Origin: Sinorhizobium sp. 6-70
GTDB lineage: Bacteria > Pseudomonadota > Alphaproteobacteria > Rhizobiales > Rhizobiaceae
DNA: 64,000 bases
Direction of reading: 5' to 3'
NCBI RefSeq assembly: GCF_030124375.1
Contig: NZ_JASKLS010000003.1
Location: 42,042 to 106,041 of the forward strand
Positions 18,014 to 28,371 of the stretch are shown piece after piece. The notes below the pieces were generated by a model. That model was not told the origin of the DNA, did not search any database, and worked only from the letters and a program-made list of their open reading frames with translations. The translations under genes were made by a program, and so were the position numbers. Numbering within the stretch: position 1 is the stretch's first letter; each line of letters opens with the position of its first letter.

Positions 18014-19759
18014 ATGCGCAGACTGAGCGTCAAGAGCCTGTCCTTTGCCTTGATATTCGCGCTTGGGGCGGCATCACCGTGGACGGCGCAGGCGGCGTCG
18101 CCGGAGCCGGTCAAGGCCGAGCACGGCATGGTGGTTACCGCCCAGCATCTCGCCTCCGATATCGGCGTGGAAGTCTTGAAGAAGGGCGGCAACGCAATCG
18201 ATGCGGCGGTGGCTGTCGGCTATGCGCTCGCCGTCGTCTATCCGACAGCGGGAAATATCGGCGGCGGTGGTTTCATGACCATCCGCTTCAAGGACGGCAA
18301 GACCACCTTTCTCGATTTTCGCGAACGCGCGCCGCTCGCCGCCACCAAATCGATGTATCTCGACGACAAGGGAAATCTCGTCAAAGGCTTGAGCACGGAA
18401 GGTTATCTCGCTGTCGGCGTGCCCGGTCCGGTGATGGGTTTTGAGCACGCGCGCAGCCGCTACGGGACGCGCCCGTTGCAGGACCTGATCGCGCCGGCGA
18501 TCAAGCTCGCCAAGGATGGCTTCGTGCTGGAGCAGGGGGACATCGACTCGTTCGACGGTGAAACCGAGCGGCTGGCGAAGGATCCGGCGGCGGCGGCGAT
18601 CTTCCTGAAACCCGACGGCAAGCCCTTTGCCGTCGGCGAGAAGCTGGTCCAGGCCGATCTGGCCGCCTCTCTGTCAAGCATCGCGGAGAAGGGGCCGGAC
18701 GCCTTCTACAAGGGCACGATCGCCGACGCGATCGTCAAGGCGAGCGCGGATAAGGGCGGCATCCTCGCCAAGAAGGATTTCGAGCAATATGCCGTTCGCG
18801 AGCTGGAACCGGTCAAATGCAACTATCGCGGTTATGACATCGTGTCGTCGCCGCCGCCGTCGTCGGGCGGGGTCATCATCTGCGAGATCCTCAACATTCT
18901 CGAGGGCTATCCGCTTTCCTACCTCGGCTACGGTTCGGCCGAGACCGTGCATGCCATGATCGAGGCCATGCGGCATGCCTATGTCGACCGCAACACCGCG
19001 CTCGGCGATCCGGACTTCGTCGAAAATCCGGTCAGCAAGCTCACCGACAAGGCCTATGCGAAGGAAATCCGCACGAAGATCGAACCGTTCAGGGCCGGCG
19101 TCTCGCAGGCGCTGATGCCGGCGGGTTTCGCCGAGAGCAAGGAGACGACCCACTATTCGATCATCGACGACGAGGGCAACGCCGTCGCCGTCACCTATAC
19201 GCTGAACGGCTCCTTCGGCGCCGGCGTCGTGGCGCCTGGAACCGGGATCCTGCTCAACAACGAGATGGACGATTTCACCGCCAAGCCCGGCGCGCCCAAT
19301 CTCTACGGCTTGGTCCAGGGCGAAGCGAACGCGATCGCGCCCGGCAAGACGCCGCTCTCGTCGATGAGCCCGACGATCATCTCAAAGGAAGGCAAGCCCT
19401 TCATGGTGATCGGCAGCCCCGGCGGCGCGCGCATCATCACGATCACGCTGGAAGCGATCATCAATGTCATCGACCACGGCATGAACATCCAGGAAGCGGT
19501 CGATGCGCCGCGTCTTCACCATCAATGGCTGCCGGACAAGGTGTTCATGGAACCCTATGCGCTCTCGCCGGATACCCGCAAGCTTCTCGCCGCCATGGGC
19601 CATGATGTCGAGATTGACGAAAGCTGGAAGATCTGGGGGCAGGCAACAGGCATCCTCGTCGGCGGCGAAAACCTGGAGGAGATCGGGGCCGGCGGCGGCG
19701 CCCGCTACAACGGCGCGGTCGACAGCCGCATCGGGGCAGGCGCGGCGAGGGGGTATTAG
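18014..19759 (+). CDS. ggt: Gamma-glutamyltransferase
   Basis: 581 residues from the ATG at 18014, chosen because GGGAGG lies just upstream and the next residues form a Sec signal peptide (hydrophobic to about 27, 'AQAAS'). The autoprocessing site and nucleophile are at Thr368 in 'KETTHYSIID'. 'NIGGGGFMTI' and the late 'PLSSMSPTI' region fit the family. The periplasmic enzyme hydrolyses glutathione or transfers its gamma-glutamyl group. Full length suggests it is functional. It ends 4 bp into the convergent GNAT gene. Confidence 0.95.
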   Translation: MRRLSVKSLSFALIFALGAASPWTAQAASPEPVKAEHGMVVTAQHLASDIGVEVLKKGGNAIDAAVAVGYALAVVYPTAGNIGGGGFMTIRFKDGKTTFLDFRERAPLAATKSMYLDDKGNLVKGLSTEGYLAVGVPGPVMGFEHARSRYGTRPLQDLIAPAIKLAKDGFVLEQGDIDSFDGETERLAKDPAAAAIFLKPDGKPFAVGEKLVQADLAASLSSIAEKGPDAFYKGTIADAIVKASADKGGILAKKDFEQYAVRELEPVKCNYRGYDIVSSPPPSSGGVIICEILNILEGYPLSYLGYGSAETVHAMIEAMRHAYVDRNTALGDPDFVENPVSKLTDKAYAKEIRTKIEPFRAGVSQALMPAGFAESKETTHYSIIDDEGNAVAVTYTLNGSFGAGVVAPGTGILLNNEMDDFTAKPGAPNLYGLVQGEANAIAPGKTPLSSMSPTIISKEGKPFMVIGSPGGARIITITLEAIINVIDHGMNIQEAVDAPRLHHQWLPDKVFMEPYALSPDTRKLLAAMGHDVEIDESWKIWGQATGILVGGENLEEIGAGGGARYNGAVDSRIGAGAARGY

Positions 19760-20283
19760 TTTTCGGGAAGCTCGCTGCGCAGCAGGCCGTAAATTGCGGT
19801 GTCCCAACGCTCGTCGCCGACTTTGACCGACGAGCGCCGCACGCCTTCTTCGATAAAGCCAAGGCCAAGATAGGTGCGGATTGCCGCGCCGTTAAAGGTG
19901 TAGACGTTGAGTTCCAGCCGTTCGAAAACAGGAGCGGCAAAGACACGCTGGACGACAAGCCTCAAGAAGGGGCGGGCGAGCCCTTGGCCGCGAAACAGGG
20001 GATTGACGGCGACACGGCTGAGCCGGGCGACGCCGTTTTGCCAGTCGAGGGCGACTTGCGCGTGGCCCGCGACAACACCCCGCACAAGACCGGAAAAGAT
20101 CCAGCGCTTCGCCTCAAACCCAGATGTCTCTGCGACCATCCCCTCGATCTGGCCCTTGTCGAGCGGAAAGCGGACGTCCGGACCGCCCCATTGAATGAGC
20201 GACTGCAGCGTCGGGAACCAGGCCGGCAGGTCCCGAGCATGTTCCTTCGCGAAATTATGAAGCTGCAGTTGTGATTCAGTCAT
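19756..20283 (-). CDS. GNAT-family N-acetyltransferase
   Basis: 175 residues with a GNAT core. The acetyl-CoA-binding motif A is at about 90-110 ('LSRVAVNPLFRGQGLARPFL', the R/Q-x-x-G-x-G/A pattern), followed by 'LELNVYTFNGAAIRTYLGLG' (motif B). The closing region resembles RimJ/RimL-like or YhhY-like enzymes. The acceptor (protein N-terminus, amino acid or antibiotic) cannot be inferred. It is convergent with ggt, with stop codons overlapping by four bases. Confidence 0.85.
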   Translation of the reverse strand: MTESQLQLHNFAKEHARDLPAWFPTLQSLIQWGGPDVRFPLDKGQIEGMVAETSGFEAKRWIFSGLVRGVVAGHAQVALDWQNGVARLSRVAVNPLFRGQGLARPFLRLVVQRVFAAPVFERLELNVYTFNGAAIRTYLGLGFIEEGVRRSSVKVGDERWDTAIYGLLRSELPEN

Positions 20284-20343
20284 GACGGTCGATATAAAAA
20301 CACGCAGTAATTGAAAATGCCATGGCGTCCGTTGCGCGTCCGG

Positions 20344-20540
20344 TTAGGCCGCAGACTCATAGGCGTGCAGCCACAGCCGCAGCGAGGCGAGCTGGACCAT
20401 GGCGAGAAAATTGGCGGCGACCTTGTCATAGCGTGTGGCGACGCGGCGGAAGTGCTTCAGTTTGGAGAAGAACCGCTCGATCAGATTGCGCTCGCAGTAG
20501 AGCCTCTTTCGCGGTTCATCGATAAATTGGGCGTGCCCGT
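20344..20540 (-). mobile_element. IS5-family transposase C-terminal remnant
   Basis: The minus-strand frame ends with TAA (complement at 20344-20346) and encodes 'RKRLYCERNLIERFFSKLKH', then 'FRRVATRYDKVAANFLAMVQ' and 'LASLRLWLHAYESAA'. This is the conserved C-terminus of IS5-group DDE transposases. Only about 60 residues remain and no start codon or left end is present. The cut lies close to the promoter of the broken AraC-GyrI gene. Confidence 0.8.
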
Positions 20541-20645
20541 AAACGGTCCTTGGCGAGGTTCTGCGATCCGTGACAAAACCGCAAGATCGGACGAGCGGGT
20601 CATGTTTGCGTGCGCTTAGCTGGTGCTGCCACGGAGGACAGAACG

Positions 20646-21526
20646 ATGAAGGCGGCGCTTCAACACTACCATGCCCGGATGCAGCGGGTGCTGGATCACA
20701 TAGACCGGCATCTGGACGACGATCTGGACCTAGACACGCTGAGCAGCGTCGCAGCCTACTCGAAATATCATTTCCACCGGCAGTTCACGGCGACCTTCGG
20801 TCTGTCCGTGCATGGTTATATCCAGCTAGCCGTATGAAGCGCGCTTCATACGGGCTAGCCTACAGGGATGCCCAAAGCGTCACGGACATAGCGATGGATG
20901 CCGGTTACGATGCACCGGACGCCTTCGCCCGCGCCTTTCGGCAACGGTTCGGGCAATCGCCTTCGTCGTTCCGGAAGTCTCCCGACTGGGAGCCGTGGTT
21001 TGCGGCCTTCGGGCCTCTCGACAACGCGAGGAGCAAGCTCATGCAGAAGACTTTTACCACTGACGACGTGAAGATTCGCGATGTGCCCCCCACGCCGGTG
21101 GCGATCATGGAGCATCGGGGCGACCCGGCGACGCTCGGCGCCACCATCCAGCGGTTCATCGCGTGGCGCAAGGCTGCTGGCCTGCACCCCAAGACAAGTC
21201 CGACCTTCAATGTCTGGCGTTCCGAGCGACGTCCTGCTTCGCCTGCCGATTATAGCGTGGACCTTTGCGTTGGGACCGACCAACCGATCGAGGCGAACGG
21301 CGAGCAGATCAAAGTCGGGGAGATCCCTGGCGGACGTTGCGCGGTGCTGCGCGTCGTTGGCAACACCGACAATCTGGAGCCCGCCGCGCTCTATCTTTAT
21401 CGCGACTGGCTTCCGGCCAGCGGCGAGGAAGCACGCGACTTCCCGATCTATTGCCAGCGGCTGAGCTTCTTCCCGGAGGTACCGGAGCATGAGGCGGTCG
21501 CGGAACTGTTTTTGCCGCTGAAATAG
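20646..21526 (+). pseudogene. AraC-type regulator with GyrI-like effector domain, single-base frameshift
   Basis: The first frame (ATG at 20646, GGAGG upstream) encodes the first AraC helix-turn-helix, 'LSSVAAYSKYHFHRQFTATF', and stops after 'GYIQLAV'. Restoring one C at about 20831 continues the protein as 'LARMKRASYGLAYRDAQSVT', then the second helix-turn-helix, 'FARAFRQRFGQSPSSFRKSP', and a complete GyrI/AraC_E_bind domain ending 'FFPEVPEHEAVAELFLPLK'. All other parts look intact, so either the gene was inactivated recently or the base is missing through a sequencing error. The lesion lies inside a strong hairpin. Confidence 0.82.
20826..20858. repeat. 33-nt quasi-palindrome at the frameshift
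   Basis: The left arm CTAGCCGTATGAAGC (20826-20840) pairs with the right arm GCTTCATACGGGCTAG (20843-20858) across a 2-nt loop. The only defect is one missing C in the left arm, and that same C would restore the reading frame. Confidence 0.85.
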
Positions 21527-21638
21527 CGTCATCTGACGGCGGCGTGTCCCTTCCGATAGCAAGAAGCGGACAGGCCGCTATCCACCCAATCTCAGCATTT
21601 ATCGTTCGCGGCCTGGACGCGCGGTGTCGTCGTTGCGT

Positions 21639-22565
21639 TCAGGCCTTCGGCATCGCAGCCCCAGCCGCCTCGCGGATCGTCTGCATCAGGATCGAGAGCG
21701 GCAAGGATGGAATCGCGTCGGTGCGCATGGTGAGCCCGACCGGCCCCCTGGTCTCGCTGGTATCGATCGGCAGCGTCGCCAACAGGCGGTCGTCGATATC
21801 CGTCGCAACGACGCCGGTCGAGATGATCCAGATCGCATCGCTCGAACGGACGAAGGCGCGGCCGAAGGAATCGGAGACGGTCTCGATCTGGTTCGGCAGG
21901 CTGGCGATGCCGTTGGCGATCAGGAAGCGTTCGACGAAGGGGCGAATGATCGAAGCGCGGGTAGGCATCAGAACCGGATAGTCCCCGAGATGGGCGAAGA
22001 TCGACTGCCTGCCGGAGAGCAGCGGGTGGCCGGTGCGCACCGCAAATACCACCTGTTCCGAATAGAGGTGCTCGAAGGAAAAGCCGGTCATCTTGTCGGG
22101 CGCCGCCAGCCTGCCGACGACGAGATCGAGGTCGCCGACCCGCAACTGCTCCAGAAGCACCGCATTTTCGCCGGTAACGATCTTGATGCGCGCGCCTGTT
22201 TCCTCCTTGAGAAAGAGCGCCATGGCGCGGGGCATGATGCGCGTCGAAACGGTCGGAAGGGCGCCGATCCGGATGGGCGGTCCGTCGCCGGAACGTTCCT
22301 GCGAGACCGAATCGAGCCCTTGCCGGAGCGCTGTCAGCGCCGCGCCGGCGTGGCGGAGAAAGACCTCGCCGTAGCGCGTGATCCTGATGCCGCGCCCCTC
22401 GCGCTCAAACACGGCGACGCCCAGTACCTCCTCCAGTTCGCGGATCGTCTTGGTGACAGCCGGCTGGCTGACGTGCAGGAGTTCGGCCGCTTTCATCACG
22501 CTCTTCTGGCGCGCGACCTCGACAAACGTTTGCAGATGGCGAAACTTTACACGAGCGTCAATCAT
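21639..22565 (-). CDS. pcaQ: LysR-family activator of protocatechuate catabolism
   Basis: 308 residues from the ATG at 22565 ('MIDARVKFRHLQTFVEVARQ'). An ATG three codons upstream is also possible. The winged helix contains 'AAELLHVSQPAVTKTIRELE'. The sequence is strongly PcaQ-like and sits in the usual place, divergent from pcaD. PcaQ responds to beta-carboxymuconate-type intermediates and activates pcaDCHGB. A PcaQ-type box lies just upstream of its start. The C-terminal substrate-binding domain appears complete. Confidence 0.95.
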   Translation of the reverse strand: MIDARVKFRHLQTFVEVARQKSVMKAAELLHVSQPAVTKTIRELEEVLGVAVFEREGRGIRITRYGEVFLRHAGAALTALRQGLDSVSQERSGDGPPIRIGALPTVSTRIMPRAMALFLKEETGARIKIVTGENAVLLEQLRVGDLDLVVGRLAAPDKMTGFSFEHLYSEQVVFAVRTGHPLLSGRQSIFAHLGDYPVLMPTRASIIRPFVERFLIANGIASLPNQIETVSDSFGRAFVRSSDAIWIISTGVVATDIDDRLLATLPIDTSETRGPVGLTMRTDAIPSLPLSILMQTIREAAGAAMPKA

Positions 22566-22572
22566 GAAATCC

Positions 22573-22588
22573 ATAACCTGCGAGTTAA
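22573..22588. promoter_or_regulatory. PcaQ-binding site
   Basis: The 16-bp sequence ATAACC-TGCG-AGTTAA matches the PcaQ box described for Sinorhizobium meliloti (ATAACC-N4-GGTTAA) with one mismatch. It lies in the pcaQ-pcaD intergenic region, 8 bp from the pcaQ ATG and 71 bp from the pcaD GTG, as expected for an activator site of pcaD that also covers pcaQ. Confidence 0.8.
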
Positions 22589-22658
22589 TGGAAAGCCATG
22601 AAATATCATTTTACCTAACCAGATCAAACATCCAATTTGGTGACGGAGGAGATCTGCC

Positions 22659-23463
22659 GTGCAATTCGCCCGTATCAACGACATCACGATTCATTATCAG
22701 GTCATTGGTGCGACGGGGGAAAAGCCTGTCCTTGTCTTTGCCAATTCGCTCGGCACCGATTTCCGCATCTGGCGCGATGTCGTCGTCCGGCTCGCCGGCG
22801 AGTTCGCGATCGTTCTCTACGACAAGCGGGGCCATGGCCTTTCCGATGTCGGCCAGGTTCCCTATTCGATCGAGGATCATGCGACCGACCTTGCCGCCCT
22901 GCTCGACCTGCTTTCCGTCCGCGGGGCGATCATCTGCGGGCTTTCCGTCGGCGGCCTGATCGCACAGTCCCTTTATCAGCGTCGTCCGGATCTGGTGCGT
23001 GCGCTCGTGCTTTCGGATACGGCGCACAAGATCGGCACGGCGGAGATGTGGGACGCGCGCATCGCCGCGATCGAGGCGCACGGCATCGAGACGATTGCCG
23101 ACTCCGTACTCGAGCGCTGGTTCACGCCGGCTTTCCGCCGGCCGGAAAACGTTGCATTCACCGGCTATCGCAACATGCTGATCCGGCAGCCAGTGGCAGG
23201 CTATATAGGCACCTGTGCCGCAGTCCGCGACGCCGATTACACGGAGGCGGCCAAAAAGATAGCCGTGCCCGTGCTGTGCGTGGTCGGGGAGGAGGACGGT
23301 TCGACGCCGCCTGACCTCGTACTCGAAACGGCGCGGCTCATCCCCGGCGCACGCTACGAGGTGATCCGCGAAGCCGGCCATATCCCCTGTGTCGAACAGC
23401 CGGAAATCCTGACTGCGATTCTCCGGCCGTTCTTCGAACTCGTCATGCATGGAGACAGGAAAG

Positions 23464-23471
<8 letters not shown>
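22659..23471 (+). CDS. pcaD: 3-oxoadipate enol-lactonase
   Basis: 270 residues from a GTG start, chosen because GGAGGAG lies at proper spacing. It is an alpha/beta hydrolase with nucleophile elbow 'CGLSVGG' (Ser96) and catalytic His241 in 'EAGHIPCVEQPE'. The enzyme hydrolyses beta-ketoadipate enol-lactone to beta-ketoadipate in protocatechuate catabolism. It is the first gene of pcaDCHGB. Its last eight bases overlap the start of pcaC. Confidence 0.95.
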
Positions 23472-24632
<1,161 letters not shown>

Positions 24633-24642
24633 GGGGGCAACG

Positions 24643-25257
24643 ATGGTTCAGGATCTTGGCTACCTCAAGGAGACCGCCTCGCAGACAGCGGGGCCCTACG
24701 TTCATATCGGCCTGACGCCGAACTTCTGCGGCATATCGGGCGTCTACAAGGCCGATCTCGGCACATCGATGGTCAACGACAAGACGCTTGGCCAACGCAT
24801 TACCGTCAGGGGTCGCGTGATCGACGGGGCGGGAATGCCGCTCAAGGATGCGCTCATCGAGATCTGGCAGGCGGATGCGAGCGGCCTTTACAATTCACCC
24901 GCGGAAATGCGCGGCACCGCCGACCCGAATTTTGCCGGATGGGGCAGGTGCCCGACGAGCGCCGAGGATGGCGTCTTCACCTTCGAGACCGTCAAGCCGG
25001 GTCGAGTGCCGTTCAAGGACGGTCGTCTGATGGCACCGCACATCACCCTCTGGATCGTTGCGCGCGGCATCAATATCGGTCTTCACACCCGGATGTATTT
25101 CCCGGACGAGGCAGCGGCGAACGCCGAAGATCCGCTGCTTGCCCGGGTAGAGCATCGTCATCGCGCCGAGACGCTTGTCGCCGCGGGTGCGGCACCTAGT
25201 TATACATTCGACATTCATCTCCAGGGCGAGAAGGAAACGGTCTTCCTGGATATATGA
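24643..25257 (+). CDS. pcaG: Protocatechuate 3,4-dioxygenase alpha subunit
   Basis: 204 residues. The fold matches PcaH ('GQRITVRGRVIDGAGMPLKD', 'IEIWQADASG') but it lacks the iron-ligand cluster, as expected for the alpha subunit. 'PHITLWIVARGINIGLHTRM' is diagnostic. It starts ten bases after the pcaH stop, with GAGGGGG upstream, so the two subunits are co-translated. It forms the (alpha-beta)n dioxygenase with PcaH. Confidence 0.96.
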   Translation: MVQDLGYLKETASQTAGPYVHIGLTPNFCGISGVYKADLGTSMVNDKTLGQRITVRGRVIDGAGMPLKDALIEIWQADASGLYNSPAEMRGTADPNFAGWGRCPTSAEDGVFTFETVKPGRVPFKDGRLMAPHITLWIVARGINIGLHTRMYFPDEAAANAEDPLLARVEHRHRAETLVAAGAAPSYTFDIHLQGEKETVFLDI

Positions 25258-25338
25258 TCATCGCGTGGCGTCATGCCCGCGTTGCTTCGTGCCTTTGACG
25301 CCGCTGTTCGCGGGAACACGGGATCCTGGAGATGTGGA

Positions 25339-26394
25339 ATGACTTACTCGGCCTTTGATCATCCCTATCTTTCCGGTCTTCTTGGTGACGAGGCGGTGGC
25401 GGCGGAATTTTCCGCTGCGGCCGATATCCGCGCCATGCTTGCCTTCGAGGCGGCGCTCGCGCGGGCCGAGGCGGAACACGGGATCATTCCGCGTTCTGCG
25501 GCCGATCGCATCACCGAAGCCTGTCGCGCCTTTTCCCCGGACGTCGTGGCGCTCCGCCGCGCGACGGCGGCAGACGGCGTCGTCGTTCCGGAACTGGTCC
25601 GGCAATTGCGCGCGGCGGTCGGTGGCGACGCTGCACATCACGTGCATTTCGGAGCCACCAGCCAGGACGTCATCGACACCAGCCTGATGCTGCGATTGAA
25701 GGCGATCGCCGAACTCTTCAGCTACCGTCTCCGCGATGTCGTGGCGGTGCTTGAAGAGTGCGACCGGCAATGGGGGTTTCGTCCCCTCATGGGACGCACG
25801 CGCATGCAGGCGGCGATCCCGGTCACGGTTTCGGATCGCCTGCGCACCTGGATCGAGCCGCTTCTCGACCACCAGGACCGCCTCGAGGCCATGGACCGCG
25901 ACCTGTTCGCCGTGCAGTTCGGCGGCCCCGCCGGCACGCTCGACAAGCTCGAGGACAAGGCGGAGGCCGTTCGCGAGACGCTCGCCGAGGAGCTTGCGCT
26001 GGTCGACTGCCCGCAATGGCACAGCCAGCGCTCGGCGGTGGCGGATTTCGCCAATCTGCTGTCGCTGATCACGGGCAGCCTGGGCAAGTTCGGCCAGGAC
26101 GTGGCGCTGATGGCGCAAAACGGCGAGGAGATCGTGCTTGCCGGCGGCGGTGGCTCCTCGGCCATGCCGCACAAGCAGAATCCGGTTGCAGCCGAAGTGC
26201 TTGTCACCTTGGCGCGATTCAATGCAACCCAGCTTGCGGGCGTGCATCAGGCGCTCGTGCATGAGCAGGAACGCTCCGGTTCAGCCTGGACGCTCGAATG
26301 GTTGATCCTCCCTCAGATGGCCGGCGCGACGGCGGCTGCCACCAGGCTTGCGGCGGAACTGGCGGGCAATATCAGGCGCCTGGGCGGGGCGTGA
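25339..26394 (+). CDS. pcaB: 3-carboxy-cis,cis-muconate cycloisomerase
   Basis: 351 residues from the ATG at 25339. The alternative start at 25273 adds 22 residues not typical of the family. It belongs to the fumarase/aspartase superfamily: 'HFGATSQDVIDT' at 103-114 and the signature 'GSSAMPHKQNP' at 272-282, which includes the catalytic loop. At 351 residues it is shorter than the about 450-residue Pseudomonas enzyme, as is common in rhizobia. It closes the pcaDCHGB series after an 81-bp gap. Confidence 0.95.
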   Translation: MTYSAFDHPYLSGLLGDEAVAAEFSAAADIRAMLAFEAALARAEAEHGIIPRSAADRITEACRAFSPDVVALRRATAADGVVVPELVRQLRAAVGGDAAHHVHFGATSQDVIDTSLMLRLKAIAELFSYRLRDVVAVLEECDRQWGFRPLMGRTRMQAAIPVTVSDRLRTWIEPLLDHQDRLEAMDRDLFAVQFGGPAGTLDKLEDKAEAVRETLAEELALVDCPQWHSQRSAVADFANLLSLITGSLGKFGQDVALMAQNGEEIVLAGGGGSSAMPHKQNPVAAEVLVTLARFNATQLAGVHQALVHEQERSGSAWTLEWLILPQMAGATAAATRLAAELAGNIRRLGGA

Positions 26395-26416
26395 GCCGCG
26401 TTCTGGCGCAGGCGTC

Positions 26417-27376
26417 TTAAGATCCGAAGCTCCTTCGATAAGCGGCCGGCGAGGTGCCGAACCTGCGAACGAACGATCGCCGGAAGGCGACGTCGTCGGT
26501 GAAGCCGATGTCCGTGGCAATCTTTTTGAGCGGAATGCTGGTGTCTTCGGCCAGCCGCCGTCCCGCTTCCAGCCGCATGCTTTCGACGTAGTCGGCCGGT
26601 GTCATGCCGACTTCCTGCTTGAACTGCCGGGAAAAGTTTCGCTCGCTCATGCCGACGCGCCTCGCAATCGCGGCGACGGTCAAGTCGGCGGCGAGGTTGT
26701 CGGCAATGAAGTCCTGGGCCGAGCGGATCGGCGTCTTCTGGGCGATCTGCCCGGCAAGCAGCGTACTGAACTGCGTTTGTCCCCCTGGTCTCTTCAGGAA
26801 AACGACCAGTTCGCGCGCGACCTTGAGAGCGATTTCCAGACCGAGATCCTTCTCGACGATCGCGAGCGCCAGATCGATCCCGGCCGTTACGCCCGCTGAC
26901 GTCCAGACGTTGCCGTCCTTGGTGAAAATGCGGTTGGGCTCGAGCTTCACCTCGGGAAAGCGCTTGGAGAATTCCGCGGCCTGGGACCAATGCGTCGTCG
27001 CTTTCCTGCCATTGAGCAGACCTGCCTCGCCAAGCACGAAAGCGCCGGAGCAGACCGAACCGAAGCGACTGGCGCGAGCGGACGTCTCTTTCACCCAGCG
27101 CAGCAGTGCTTCCGAGATCGGCCGTTCCTGGATCAACGGGTCGCCCGCAACCAAGAGCGTGTCGACAAGGGAGGGTTCGTCGTCGATCGAGCGATCGGGT
27201 ACGAGCACCAATCCGGACGAACCGCGCAGGGGGCTACCCGCCGTGCTGACGATTTCCACCGAATAATAGTCCTGGCCGCTCTGGCGGTTTGCTTCGGCAA
27301 ACACGTCGGAGGGGCCGATCACATCGAGCAGCTGCACGCCTTGCATCGCGACGATTGCGATCTTGTGAGTGGACAT
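26417..27376 (-). CDS. FtrA-like regulator (DJ-1/PfpI domain plus AraC helix-turn-helix)
   Basis: 319 residues. Residues 1-190 form a class I glutamine amidotransferase-like domain ('IAIVAMQGVQLLDVIGPSDV', 'VCSGAFVLGEAGLLNGRKAT', with the Cys of the elbow retained). Residues 215-315 form an AraC double helix-turn-helix ('IARRVGMSERNFSRQFKQEV', 'ATDIGFTDDVAFRRSFVRRF'). The ATG at 27376 overlaps the stop codon of the upstream transporter gene by one base (TGATG), so the two are translationally coupled. It probably regulates that operon. Ligand unknown. Confidence 0.9.
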   Translation of the reverse strand: MSTHKIAIVAMQGVQLLDVIGPSDVFAEANRQSGQDYYSVEIVSTAGSPLRGSSGLVLVPDRSIDDEPSLVDTLLVAGDPLIQERPISEALLRWVKETSARASRFGSVCSGAFVLGEAGLLNGRKATTHWSQAAEFSKRFPEVKLEPNRIFTKDGNVWTSAGVTAGIDLALAIVEKDLGLEIALKVARELVVFLKRPGGQTQFSTLLAGQIAQKTPIRSAQDFIADNLAADLTVAAIARRVGMSERNFSRQFKQEVGMTPADYVESMRLEAGRRLAEDTSIPLKKIATDIGFTDDVAFRRSFVRRFGTSPAAYRRSFGS

Positions 27377-28371
27377 CACAGTACCTCGAAAAGCTTGCCG
27401 GTCAGAACGACGCTCGCCGTGCGAACGAAAACGACCGTGATTGCGGCGGCAAGGAATATGAACATGAAACCGGCCAGACCGACGAGAACATCGCTTTCAG
27501 CAGCTCTGGCGTATCGGAAGAAAGCGATCGACAGAGCGGCAAGCGGGAAGCTGATGGCCCACCAGGCGATGCTGAAAGGAACATGCGACCGGAAGACCAT
27601 CGGCGACAGCACAAGCATCAGAAACAAGGCGAAATAGAACAGAACAGTGGCGAAGAGGTCAACTGACCCAGTAACGTTGGTATAGGCCAGGAAGCCGACG
27701 GCAAACGGAGCGACAAGCACCATCAGGGACGGCCGGGCGAGCACCGGAACCGGGTCCTCGTGCCGCAACCGGGCGAAAATGAGGGCAACGAAGACCGCGG
27801 CCATGACGCTGCCGATCGAAAAGGCGAACATGTTCATTTCATGCGCCCAGGCAAACGGCATGGCATGACCGGTCACGGCTATATCCAGCGTCGCGACGCC
27901 CGGGATGAGCAGCGGCGGCAGCGTCGTTTCAGGTGACTGTTGCCGGCCAAGGAAAGCCCTGGTGACGAGATAGGCCAAGGCGAAGGTCAGCGCGGAAGCA
28001 GCGATCCAGATGCCTTGCGAGACGAGCGCACTGTAGCGGTTCAGAAAGGCGGACTGCAGCAGCAGACCGATGGCGACCGTGGCGAAGAAGTTGCTCTGGA
28101 TCGGATGCGAGAACTCCGAGGATACATGGGAGGGATGCAGGATCCACTTGGCGGAATAACCGACAGCGAGGCCGAGGAAGATGAAGGTGCCGAGCCAGCC
28201 GATATATTCGCCGGGCAGACCCGGCAACCCTATGGAGTGGGTGGCTTCGCGCCACGCCAGACTCAGACCGGTGATGCCCATCACCGAGCCGAACAGGTTG
28301 ATGGGGAGCTGGGAGATCGAACGCCTGGTCAGCGGCGTACTGTTCGAAACCTTGATGGATTGGATGGTCAT
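27376..28371 (-). CDS. TDT/SLAC1-family transporter (TehA-like)
   Basis: 331 residues with about ten hydrophobic helices, typical of the tellurite-resistance/dicarboxylate transporter family that includes TehA, Mae1 and the plant anion channel SLAC1. The opening 'INLFGSVMGITGLSLAW' and 'GWLGTFIFLGLAVGYSAKW' are characteristic. Likely role is efflux or passive flux of small anions across the inner membrane; the substrate is not predictable. It is the first gene of a two-gene unit with the FtrA-like regulator. Confidence 0.87.
   Translation of the reverse strand: MTIQSIKVSNSTPLTRRSISQLPINLFGSVMGITGLSLAWREATHSIGLPGLPGEYIGWLGTFIFLGLAVGYSAKWILHPSHVSSEFSHPIQSNFFATVAIGLLLQSAFLNRYSALVSQGIWIAASALTFALAYLVTRAFLGRQQSPETTLPPLLIPGVATLDIAVTGHAMPFAWAHEMNMFAFSIGSVMAAVFVALIFARLRHEDPVPVLARPSLMVLVAPFAVGFLAYTNVTGSVDLFATVLFYFALFLMLVLSPMVFRSHVPFSIAWWAISFPLAALSIAFFRYARAAESDVLVGLAGFMFIFLAAAITVVFVRTASVVLTGKLFEVL

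Noticed and set aside
20646..21526. Programmed ribosomal frameshifting in the AraC-GyrI gene as a first explanation
   Set aside because: No slippery heptamer is visible at the site; a missing base within the hairpin is simpler. The option is kept only as a minor alternative in the finding.
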